In this document: piece by piece, positions 1 through 5,655 of the stretch | How the letters are laid out: each line of letters starts with the position of its first letter | How positions within the stretch are numbered: the first letter of the stretch is position 1 | NCBI GenBank assembly: GCA_964653695.1 | Contig: CAZZFQ010000058.1 | Span: 1 to 8,990 of the forward strand | From: JALHTG01 sp964653695 | GTDB taxonomy: Archaea > Thermoproteota > Bathyarchaeia > 40CM-2-53-6 > JALHTG01 | DNA: 8,990 nucleotides | Direction: 5' to 3' | Position numbers and translations under genes: made by a program | The notes under the pieces: model-generated | The model's database searches: none | Told to the model about the DNA's origin: nothing | Seen by the model: the letters and a program-made list of their open reading frames with translations, nothing else

Positions 1-808
1 CTTGAGCCTTGTGAAAGATCTCCCTTAGACGCGCCTCAGACTCTCCGTAGAACTTACTCATTATTTCTGGTCCGGAGATCACGTAGAAGTTTGCATCCGA
101 CTCGTTTGCCACGGCCTTCGCCAACAGAGTCTTGCCGCATCCAGGAGGGCCGAAGAGGAAGACTCCTCTAGGAGGCTCGATTCCCAGTCTCTGGAAAAGC
201 TCTGGATGTCTAAGAGGTAATTCAACCATCTCTCGGATCCTTTGAATCTCTTCATGGAGGCCTCCAATGTCTTCGTACGTGATAATCGGAATTCCTTTCT
301 TTTCCGGGGTAGGTTCACTCAGGACTTGAACCGAGGTCTCATCAGTGATCTTGATTGCGCCGTGAGGCCTTCCTCTGACTACAACCAGAGGCACCGCGCT
401 GCCGAAGATGGAGAGAAGCGTCATATCGCCTTCGCGGAACGGCATATCCATGAAGCGCCTCTTCACGAAGTTGACGAAGTCGTCATCAACGCTGAGGCGA
501 ACATCTGTCGGTGCGAAGACTATGTTCTGGGCCTCTTTGACCTCCGCCTGTCTAACTAGGACATACTCATTCAAGGCTACGCCTGAGTTTCGACGGACTA
601 TACCATCCATTCGAATAATATCTTGGCCTTGATCTTCAGCGTATGCCGGCCAAGCCACAGCCACAGTAGTCTTCTTTCCGTGGATCTCAACGAAATCTCC
701 CGCAGTAATACCCAACCCTTGCATAGTCTTGTTATCTATCCTGACCTTTCCGTGGCCAATATCACGTTGCCTAGCGTCGGCGACTCGCAGTTGAACTTCC
801 TTATTCAC
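1..808 (-). CDS. cdc48: Cdc48/VAT-family AAA+ ATPase, N-terminal part (runs off left edge)
   Basis: This is the first 269 codons of a Cdc48/p97/VAT-type unfoldase, a hexameric cytosolic ATPase that extracts and unfolds proteins, in archaea partly for the proteasome. The order fits the family: a double-psi-barrel N domain (about residues 3-85, with DIGHGKVRID), the second N subdomain (about 95-165), a linker, then the D1 AAA domain opening with YEDIGGL (178-184). Walker A is GPPGCGKT (220-227) and the pore loop is KFYGES (252-257). Walker B, the arginine finger and all of D2 lie beyond base 1. No ATG is available. GTG at 808 (or the adjacent TTG at 811) follows GAGGAG at 825-820, and an in-frame TGA lies just upstream. 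D1 Walker A carries Cys where Thr is usual. Family assignment is very secure; the start is fairly secure. Confidence 0.95.
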   Translation of the reverse strand, partial: MNKEVQLRVADARQRDIGHGKVRIDNKTMQGLGITAGDFVEIHGKKTTVAVAWPAYAEDQGQDIIRMDGIVRRNSGVALNEYVLVRQAEVKEAQNIVFAPTDVRLSVDDDFVNFVKRRFMDMPFREGDMTLLSIFGSAVPLVVVRGRPHGAIKITDETSVQVLSEPTPEKKGIPIITYEDIGGLHEEIQRIREMVELPLRHPELFQRLGIEPPRGVFLFGPPGCGKTLLAKAVANESDANFYVISGPEIMSKFYGESEARLREIFHKAQ

Positions 809-847
809 CAACTCGAAATCTCCTCTATAGACTCATCAAATCCTACT

Positions 848-857
848 GCTTTATCTT
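848..857 (-). promoter_or_regulatory. Weak TATA-like element upstream of cdc48
   Basis: On the minus strand this reads AAGATAAAGC and sits about 45 bases before the GTG start, placing a predicted transcript start just upstream of the GAGGAG ribosome site. The match to the archaeal TATA consensus is poor. cdc48 could instead be transcribed with the winged-helix gene, whose stop is 96 bases upstream with no oligo-T tract between. Confidence 0.25.
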
Positions 858-904
858 ACTATGCCAACGGACCACAAGCGTCTTGATGGATCACCCAAGC
901 CTTT

Positions 905-1255
905 CTAGATCTCCCACATCATCCTTCTTAGGTTCTGTAGGAATTGCATGTATTCGCGTAGTATCCTCTTGCCCACATCTGTCAGATCAAAGGTTCCATC
1001 TGAGACTTCTTCTATGAGTTCTCTCTCCTGAAGCATCTCCAAGTTCTCATAGACAAGCTTTGGGTTAATGAGGCTTCTCAAGTAGGACTTGTTGCACGGT
1101 CCCCGGTACATTGAGAGAAGCATCTTCAGGCGAGTTGAACTTTCGAAGATATCGAGTAGTTCAAGTGCTTCCTCAAACATTTCTTCTAGATCCTTGTAAT
1201 CTAGGGGGAAGTCTAAGGGCCGAGTTCTCCTGCTCTTCGCTTTCTCAAGAGTCAC
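905..1255 (-). CDS. Winged-helix DNA-binding transcriptional regulator
   Basis: A small (116-124 residue) regulator not assigned to a named gene. Residue numbers here count from the alternative TTG at 1279. A basic N-terminal tail is followed by helices at about 29-46 and 47-58, a helix-turn-helix (about 62-88, recognition helix around NPKLVYENLEMLQERELI), a beta wing (EEVSDGTFDLT, 90-100) and a long C-terminal helix (101-122) suited to dimerisation, as in ArsR/PadR-like archaeal proteins. I prefer the GTG at 1255. It has GGCGTGACC, a partial match to the ribosome site, 7 bases upstream, while the TTG at 1279 lies inside a palindrome and probably upstream of the transcript start. The gene has its own promoter flanked by two palindromes, so autoregulation is inferred. 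The ligand is unknown. A single cysteine (62) is too little to claim metal or redox sensing. The neighbour downstream is cdc48. Confidence 0.8.
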   Translation of the reverse strand: MTLEKAKSRRTRPLDFPLDYKDLEEMFEEALELLDIFESSTRLKMLLSMYRGPCNKSYLRSLINPKLVYENLEMLQERELIEEVSDGTFDLTDVGKRILREYMQFLQNLRRMMWEI

Positions 1256-1270
1256 GTTGTGGTCACGCCT

Positions 1271-1285
1271 GTTACTCAAGGTAAC
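1271..1285 (-). promoter_or_regulatory. Palindrome, probable operator (start-proximal)
   Basis: Minus strand reads GTTACCTTGAGTAAC, with perfect 5-base arms GTTAC/GTAAC and a 5-base centre. It lies over the predicted transcript start (about 1271) of the winged-helix gene and contains the alternative TTG start at 1279. The same arms recur in the palindrome at 1303-1317, with centres 32 bp apart, so both sites face the same side of the helix. Confidence 0.65.
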
Positions 1286-1293
1286 AGTAGAGA

Positions 1294-1301
1294 CTTATAA
1301 A
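1294..1301 (-). promoter_or_regulatory. TATA box of the winged-helix regulator gene
   Basis: Minus strand reads TTTATAAG, a good archaeal TATA box, midway between the two GTTAC/GTAAC palindromes. About 26 bases downstream puts the transcript start near 1271, leaving a leader of roughly 16 bases to the GTG at 1255. Confidence 0.65.
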
Positions 1302-1302
1302 T

Positions 1303-1317
1303 GTTACTTATAGTAAC
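1303..1317 (-). promoter_or_regulatory. Palindrome, probable operator (upstream of TATA)
   Basis: Minus strand reads GTTACTATAAGTAAC, with perfect 6-base arms GTTACT/AGTAAC around a 3-base centre. It abuts the BRE/TATA region of the winged-helix gene. Binding here together with the 1271-1285 site would bracket the promoter and block TBP/TFB or polymerase. The cognate regulator is inferred to be the adjacent winged-helix protein. Confidence 0.65.
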
Positions 1318-1336
1318 AAGAATCTGGTGGTCAAGG

Positions 1337-1603
1337 CTAGCACCTGCTAACAGCGACTGTCTGAATCTCTCCGACATTCGCAGTTGAGGTGAGAGCCTTC
1401 TCGACCTCTTCAATGAGGCCATCCTTCTCGGCCATTGAAATCGTCAAGACAAGGGCGACAAGGCCGAAGGCGATTGGTTCTTCCTCAATCTTGATTATCG
1501 TCGCGCCTTCTGGCAGCCCCTTCTTTATCTCGTCTTGAAGCTTCGCAAGGTCGACACTTACTTCAGTTGGAAAGACTTTGATCTGGGTCAAAACTCGCCC
1601 CAT
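1337..1603 (-). CDS. ef1b: Translation elongation factor aEF-1 beta
   Basis: The archaeal nucleotide-exchange factor for aEF-1A: it promotes GDP-for-GTP exchange so that EF-1A can load aminoacyl-tRNA. The 88-residue product has the family's usual length and single alpha/beta sandwich. It opens with MGRVLTQIKVFPTEVSVDL and continues with the LPEGATIIKIEEEPIAFGLVAL segment (30-51), typical of the exchange domain. I chose ATG 1603 over in-frame upstream codons (as far as 1681) because family members begin at this point, and GAGGA, overlapping the stop of the preceding gene, lies about 10 bases upstream. The zinc-ribbon gene ends 13 bases earlier, so the two are probably co-transcribed. No T tract separates this gene from the winged-helix promoter downstream. 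Confidence 0.93.
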   Translation of the reverse strand: MGRVLTQIKVFPTEVSVDLAKLQDEIKKGLPEGATIIKIEEEPIAFGLVALVLTISMAEKDGLIEEVEKALTSTANVGEIQTVAVSRC

Positions 1604-1616
1604 GATTTCTCGTTCC

Positions 1617-1802
1617 TCATGGGCCTGTGTAACCGCATTTCGGGCATTTATACGGTCGGCCGAATAACCTGCATTTTTCACAGCGCCAGATGGTTACTTC
1701 GCTGCATTCAGGGCATGAGAAATGAACAGCTCCTTCTCCTGGCAGAATCATTCTCCCACACCAGTTGCAGGCTGGCATCTTGACAGTCTTCACTTCACTC
1801 AA
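1617..1802 (-). CDS. Small double zinc-ribbon protein (HVO_2753-like)
   Basis: A 61-residue protein with four CxxC pairs (12/15, 30/33, 41/44, 53/56), enough to bind two zinc ions, ending in CPKCGYTGP as in the archaeal HVO_2753-type family. Pairs one and two sit on the N-terminal knuckles (CNWC, CPEC) and three and four on the C-terminal ones (CEKC, CPKC). These proteins are common beside EF-1 beta. Their molecular role is not settled; nucleic-acid or ribosome contact is a reasonable guess. There is no early ATG. TTG 1802 is preferred because AAGGTG lies 6 bases upstream and the resulting MSE start resembles relatives. GTG 1811, GTG 1793 and ATG 1770 are also in frame; the last would leave only two residues before the first cysteine. 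First gene of a likely two-gene unit with EF-1 beta. Confidence 0.85.
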   Translation of the reverse strand: MSEVKTVKMPACNWCGRMILPGEGAVHFSCPECSEVTIWRCEKCRLFGRPYKCPKCGYTGP

Positions 1803-1841
1803 GCAACGCACCTTGTGGCTCGAAACGCTGTATGAATCGCG

Positions 1842-1849
1842 TATTTATT
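1842..1849 (-). promoter_or_regulatory. TATA box for the zinc-ribbon/EF-1 beta unit
   Basis: Minus strand reads AATAAATA, a strong archaeal TATA-like box. A transcript start near 1820 would give a leader of about 18 bases to TTG 1802, long enough to hold the AAGGTG ribosome site. Confidence 0.6.
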
Positions 1850-1881
1850 CCTTGCCTGATATCCACCTTATTTTTGGTTGG

Positions 1882-1887
1882 AAAAAA
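1882..1887 (-). terminator. Oligo-T terminator after the DapB-like gene
   Basis: A run of six T on the minus strand begins 16 bases after the dehydrogenase stop codon. No stem-loop is needed for archaeal intrinsic termination. It also separates this gene from the zinc-ribbon promoter just downstream. Confidence 0.5.
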
Positions 1888-1903
1888 GAGGGTATGCTGG
1901 GAT

Positions 1904-2932
1904 TCAGTTGCCAACGATCTTGGTCACGTCACCGAGAAGGGCGCAAGGTACGGGGAGGTCTTTCATTGTCATTAGCCCTGGCGGGCCCTTGATGACTCTT
2001 GGGATCGAGTTCACAACCATTGCGGCCGTTGCCAAGTCTCCATGAACTCCTCCCTTTATGGTGAGATCAACGTTCGGGGTCCCTTCGACAAGGATCGAAT
2101 CTCTGGGATCGGGAGCTCCGATGTGTGCCCAGAAGTCAAGCGTAATGACTGTTCGGCCTTCCATAACTCCTTTCCCAATTTGGTGGAGGCCCGAGACCTG
2201 GCCTCTTTTCACAGTGAGGTACTGAGTCTTCAAAGGCCTGTCAGCTATTACTGGGTCGATTGTTTGTTGAAGATCATCGACCCTCCACCCTAATCCAGCG
2301 GCAATCATTGCAATCGATTCCGGCAGTCCGATATGCCCCATCCTTCCTCCGGCGACGGCGTTCTTGAACTCCTCGACTTTCATGCCAGCGCCGATCTTCT
2401 TCTGGAAGGGGAGCCTTCGAATGGAGGCGTCCATGACTCTTGTCACTTTGACGCTTTTGACATCTTGGCATACACTGGTAACGGTCAATGGAAACGCATC
2501 CATAAGGAATCCGGGGTTTACGCCTGTTGCAAGCACGGTCACGTCCTTCTCCTTCGCTAGATAGTCGATCTCCTTTGCTATCTCGGGACTTTTCAGAAAT
2601 GGAAAGGTGAGTTCCTCCGAGGTTGAGACAAGATCCAGTTCTGCGTTCACCACATCCAGTATCTGTTGGCGAACATCTTTGAGAAACGAGGCTGTCGTGT
2701 GGATGACCACGTCTGCCCCAGGTTCCTGAAGAATCTTCTTAGCATCACTCGAAACCGTAACTCCCAGCTTCTTACCTACTCCTGCAATTTCTCCGAGATC
2801 TCTTCCAGTCTTGTTTAGGTCTATGTCGATGGCACCGACGTACTCGAACCCTTTCTTCTGAAGCACAAGCTTTACGATGCTGGCCCCGATGGGCCCAATA
2901 CCATATTGTATCAGTTTGACCTTATCCTGCAT
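1904..2932 (-). CDS. DapB-like NAD(P)-dependent dehydrogenase (2,4-diaminopentanoate dehydrogenase-like)
   Basis: A 342-residue cytosolic oxidoreductase. The N-terminus is a Rossmann fold with YGIGPIGASI (10-19) and an acidic strand end AIDID (34-38), favouring NAD(P) binding as in dihydrodipicolinate reductase. It continues with VIHTTASF (77-83), ATGVNPGF (135-142), RRLPFQKKIGAGM (172-184) and a glycine-rich GGVHGDLATAAM (294-305). The DapB signature HHxxKxDxPSGT is missing and the chain is about 70 residues longer than DapB. The better comparison is therefore the 2,4-diaminopentanoate dehydrogenase (Ord) group, which acts on amino acid-derived amines. No ornithine- or lysine-pathway gene is nearby, so the substrate is unknown. 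ATG 2932 is chosen: GAGGAG lies 5 bases upstream, and the in-frame extension to 3013 would cross the promoter. Divergent from the lipid reductase. Confidence 0.8.
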   Translation of the reverse strand: MQDKVKLIQYGIGPIGASIVKLVLQKKGFEYVGAIDIDLNKTGRDLGEIAGVGKKLGVTVSSDAKKILQEPGADVVIHTTASFLKDVRQQILDVVNAELDLVSTSEELTFPFLKSPEIAKEIDYLAKEKDVTVLATGVNPGFLMDAFPLTVTSVCQDVKSVKVTRVMDASIRRLPFQKKIGAGMKVEEFKNAVAGGRMGHIGLPESIAMIAAGLGWRVDDLQQTIDPVIADRPLKTQYLTVKRGQVSGLHQIGKGVMEGRTVITLDFWAHIGAPDPRDSILVEGTPNVDLTIKGGVHGDLATAAMVVNSIPRVIKGPPGLMTMKDLPVPCALLGDVTKIVGN

Positions 2933-2937
2933 ATCGA

Positions 2938-2943
2938 CTCCTC
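2938..2943 (-). promoter_or_regulatory. Ribosome binding site fixing the DapB-like start
   Basis: GAGGAG on the minus strand, 5 bases before ATG 2932, decides for this start against the longer frame open to 3013. Confidence 0.7.
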
Positions 2944-2975
2944 TAGCATGGCGCAGTAGTGGCCAGTGATACTTG

Positions 2976-2983
2976 GGATAAAG
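2976..2983 (-). promoter_or_regulatory. TATA-like box for the DapB-like gene
   Basis: Minus strand reads CTTTATCC in the 123-bp divergent gap. It predicts a transcript start near 2953, about 20 bases before ATG 2932, leaving room for the GAGGAG site. The match is moderate. Confidence 0.4.
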
Positions 2984-3010
2984 GTTTACGTTTCGAAGGT
3001 GAGTAGAGTC

Positions 3011-3018
3011 CAATAAGC
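3011..3018 (+). promoter_or_regulatory. TATA-like box for the geranylgeranyl reductase-family gene
   Basis: CAATAAGC lies about 45 bases before ATG 3056 and would start transcription near 3040, giving a short leader. The match is weak; TTTACG around 2985 is an alternative. Confidence 0.3.
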
Positions 3019-3055
3019 TTCAGAGGACGCTGCAGCAGGGAAGTATGTCGCCGCC

Positions 3056-4264
3056 ATGAGAGAGAGCTTCGACGTTACGGTTGTGGGCGCGGGGCCCTGC
3101 GGATCCTTTTCGGCGCTTGCAGCCGCCAAAAGAGGCGCGAACGTCTCAGTCATAGAGGAGCACATGGAAGTTGGAGTCCCAGTCCATTGCGCAGGCCACG
3201 TTAGCATCCACGGCCTGAAGGCTCTCGGGCTTGATATTCCCGTTGATCTTATTGAAAACGAAATCAGAACAGCGGTCTTTCACTCCCCGTCCGGAAAGAC
3301 ACTTCGCGTAGAATACGGAAAACCAGCCACATATGTCATCAATAGAGCCCTATTCGATCAATATCTGGCGGAGTTAGCCACTCGTGCCGGTGTTTCCTAT
3401 CTCAAGGGCATCCGTGCAGAGTCGCTTTGGGTCAACTCAAGCCATGTCAGGGGAATCATTGCTCGCGGAGAAAGGCGGTTGCAAGTAGAGGCCAAAGTCG
3501 TCGTTGATGCAGAGGGGGTCCGAGCAGGTTTATTGAGAAAAGCTCATCTTCCGGTTCCGAGAAAAGAAGCATCCGTCATAGGGGCGCAAGGATATTCCTC
3601 AAGAATCTCCGATATCGAGTCCGAGTCAGTTGAAGTATACCTAGGAAATGAATATGCACCTGGATTTTTTGCCTGGGTCATTCCAAGGGAGGATGGAAGC
3701 GCTAAGATTGGCCTCGCGGCGAATAGGGGAAATCCAAGGATACTACTCGAACAGTTTGTCACAAAGCATCCAGTTGCGTCTAGAAAGATCCCAGTACCTT
3801 TAACAGATGTATCGTTCCATCCTATTCCTTTGGGCGGTCCCTCACCAAGGACTTACGCGGATGGCCTGCTTGTCGTAGGGGACGCTGCGTCTCAGGTCAA
3901 GCCAACGACTGGAGGAGGAATTGTCTTCGGCCTCACCTGTTCTAGAATCGCAGGAGACATAGCAGCAGACAGCGTGACCGTGGGGGACTGTTCATCGACT
4001 GTTCTGTCTACTTATCAAGAATCGTGGAGAGAAATGCTCGGGAGAGAGTTCACGATCGGAAGACTGACTAGGAGAATATTGAGCGCCCTCAGTGACAACG
4101 CAGTTGATCGGATCTTTTTGATCGCAAGGGAGTTTCATATCGAGGACTCGATTGGATACGTAAGTGAGATTGACTTTGAGGAGACGATACTTCGAAGTTC
4201 TCTCAGGAAGCCGAATGTCGCGCTTGCTTTTGTATGCTCATTACTTTCGTGCCTGCTGCCGTGA
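3056..4264 (+). CDS. Geranylgeranyl reductase-family flavoprotein (archaeal lipid saturation)
   Basis: A 402-residue FAD enzyme of the p-hydroxybenzoate hydroxylase fold, like digeranylgeranylglycerophospholipid reductase, which saturates the isoprenoid chains of archaeal membrane lipids. Visible motifs are the dinucleotide fold VVGAGPCGS (9-17) with acidic VIEE (32-35), PVHCAGH (42-48) whose Cys45 matches the position of the redox cysteine known from Sulfolobus GGR, GFFAWVIPREDGSAKIGLA (203-221), and the second FAD motif VGDAASQVKPTTGGGIVFG (274-292). Length is normal. The C-terminal 15 residues are hydrophobic and may touch the membrane. ATG 3056 matches family starts. A four-codon mini-ORF (ATG 3045) ends across this ATG, and the AGGG before it is better placed for the mini-ORF. 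The last 24 bases overlap the convergent nuclease gene. Related paralogues reduce other prenyl groups (quinones, chlorophyll-type chains), so the exact substrate is not certain. Confidence 0.88.
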   Translation: MRESFDVTVVGAGPCGSFSALAAAKRGANVSVIEEHMEVGVPVHCAGHVSIHGLKALGLDIPVDLIENEIRTAVFHSPSGKTLRVEYGKPATYVINRALFDQYLAELATRAGVSYLKGIRAESLWVNSSHVRGIIARGERRLQVEAKVVVDAEGVRAGLLRKAHLPVPRKEASVIGAQGYSSRISDIESESVEVYLGNEYAPGFFAWVIPREDGSAKIGLAANRGNPRILLEQFVTKHPVASRKIPVPLTDVSFHPIPLGGPSPRTYADGLLVVGDAASQVKPTTGGGIVFGLTCSRIAGDIAADSVTVGDCSSTVLSTYQESWREMLGREFTIGRLTRRILSALSDNAVDRIFLIAREFHIEDSIGYVSEIDFEETILRSSLRKPNVALAFVCSLLSCLLP

Positions 4265-5581
4265 CAGATGATAGGGTTCAAACCTTTTGGGCAATTCGAT
4301 CTTTGCGACCTTTTCCATGAACTTCGCGAAGAGAGCTGAGTGTTCCGTATGTAGAGGGAGAACGGTCTTGGGACGAATCTCCGAGATCATGCGGTTGAGC
4401 TCATTTGGCATTACGTGGCCAGAGCTATGTATCTGATACATCGGCAGTCCGAAATGATCCAGCCAATTCTTGAACTTGTCAAACTCAATCTCTCGTTCTT
4501 CGTTGAAGGGTTCTGAGCTGGATAGAATAAAGTTGCTGCCAGACTCGGGCTTTATCTCAACAAGTTCTCCCATATCTGAGAACGAGCATATGAGAAGGAA
4601 GCGGTCTTGATTCTTCCGTATCTCCGATGCTTCTTTTACATTCTCAAACCGAAGCAACTTCTCCTCCCAGTTGTAGTATCTCTTCTTCCTTTTCTGGTAG
4701 ATCACGATATGTCTATCAGACATTGCGTCAGGTATCTTCAGCTCTCTGTCTGATCGCAATTTGCAGAGTAGGTGCGCTTGCTTCAGGGATATGGCGAGGG
4801 CTCGATCGTTGTGTTTCGCAACATCATAAAAGGTTCTTAACCGATCTATGTCGGTGTACGAGAAATCTGTCAAGGCCAGTTTCTCAGTTCCTTCCACCAC
4901 TTTACTCGCCTTTGATCTGACTTCATCTTCGCTCGATACGTCTGCACCAATTATGTTCGTTCCTTCAGATATCATTAGGATGGGGTGTGCTTTTGCGGAG
5001 GCCTCGACGAAATCGTTCGTCAGGTCAGGTCTTGAGCCGTGGGTTCTTAGATCTCCCGTATAGACGATCGCTCCCTGTGAGGTGTGAACAACGTATCCGT
5101 AAGCCCCCGGGGTGCTGTGATCCACATGGTATGGCTCGACGTCAACATCCTTTATTCGAATTCTCGCTCCGGTTCGGAACGCTCGGAAGTTCACGCCCGA
5201 AATGTCCGTTTCGAAGCTGCGTGGCCTTGTTTCGCCAAGCCCCTCCAATGTGATCCTTGTCGTCTCTCCACAATATACAGGGATCTTTCTGCTGATGAAC
5301 GCGATGTAGGCTGCGTGATCGGCATGGGAATGTGAGAGCATCACTGCGTCGATCGTCGTCTTATCTTCTTCGAATTTGTAGGCACCCTCCAAGGGAGGCA
5401 ATATGCCAAGCTCTAGAAGCCCTTTCTCATCTCTCGGAGAAAGCCAAGGATCTGAATAGAATCTTCTTCTATCTGCGAAACTCATCCCGAAGTCGAGGAG
5501 GATCCTCGTGTCTCGATCCTCAAGAAGAATCTTGTTGCCCCCTATTTCTTCGACTCCACCGTAGAAAGTTAGCTTCGCCAT
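4241..5581 (-). CDS. Metallo-beta-lactamase/beta-CASP nuclease, RNase J-like
   Basis: A 446-residue zinc-dependent hydrolase resembling RNase J. It starts with the strand and loop YGGVEEIGGNKILLEDRDTRILLDFG. Motif 2 is SHSHADH (83-89), a further metal histidine sits in YHVDHS (151-156), and TGDLRTHG (175-182) supplies the bridging aspartate. Residues of about 200-380 fit a beta-CASP insert, followed by IHSSGHVMP (384-392) and VLPLHTEHS (407-415), the counterparts of the HxSGH and PxHxE motifs of RNase J. The substrate is probably RNA, by exo- or endonucleolytic cleavage. A segment at about 35-72 between motif 1 and motif 2 looks longer than in RNase J proper, so this may be a separate subfamily. 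ATG 5581 has only a weak ribosome site (GGAG 14 bases upstream). A TATA-like box precedes it, and the KH/zinc-ribbon gene ends 74 bases upstream on the same strand. The 3' end overlaps the convergent flavoprotein gene. Confidence 0.85.
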   Translation of the reverse strand: MAKLTFYGGVEEIGGNKILLEDRDTRILLDFGMSFADRRRFYSDPWLSPRDEKGLLELGILPPLEGAYKFEEDKTTIDAVMLSHSHADHAAYIAFISRKIPVYCGETTRITLEGLGETRPRSFETDISGVNFRAFRTGARIRIKDVDVEPYHVDHSTPGAYGYVVHTSQGAIVYTGDLRTHGSRPDLTNDFVEASAKAHPILMISEGTNIIGADVSSEDEVRSKASKVVEGTEKLALTDFSYTDIDRLRTFYDVAKHNDRALAISLKQAHLLCKLRSDRELKIPDAMSDRHIVIYQKRKKRYYNWEEKLLRFENVKEASEIRKNQDRFLLICSFSDMGELVEIKPESGSNFILSSSEPFNEEREIEFDKFKNWLDHFGLPMYQIHSSGHVMPNELNRMISEIRPKTVLPLHTEHSALFAKFMEKVAKIELPKRFEPYHLSRQQARK

Positions 5582-5621
5582 CGAGGCCTTTTCGTCTCCA
5601 GCCTCGCTATGGTGACCGTGT

Positions 5622-5630
5622 CAATAAAAG
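5622..5630 (-). promoter_or_regulatory. TATA box for the RNase J-like gene
   Basis: Minus strand reads CTTTTATTG. It predicts a transcript start near 5600 and a leader of about 19 bases. This would let the nuclease be expressed separately from the KH gene, though read-through from upstream is also possible because no T tract intervenes. Confidence 0.45.
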
Positions 5631-5655
5631 TGTTCGAGTAGCTCGGATGGCTCGT

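Noticed and set aside
242..886. Overlapping plus-strand open frames across the left end
   Set aside because: They are antisense to the cdc48 coding region, which has unmistakable family motifs; they share no domain or promoter of their own.
1604..1681. 26-codon extension of EF-1 beta into the zinc-ribbon gene
   Set aside because: The 88-residue form has the normal family length and a ribosome site; the extension is zinc-ribbon coding sequence in another frame.
2933..3013. 27-codon extension of the DapB-like dehydrogenase
   Set aside because: GAGGAG 5 bases before ATG 2932 and the Rossmann start directly after it favour the shorter protein; the extension covers the promoter.
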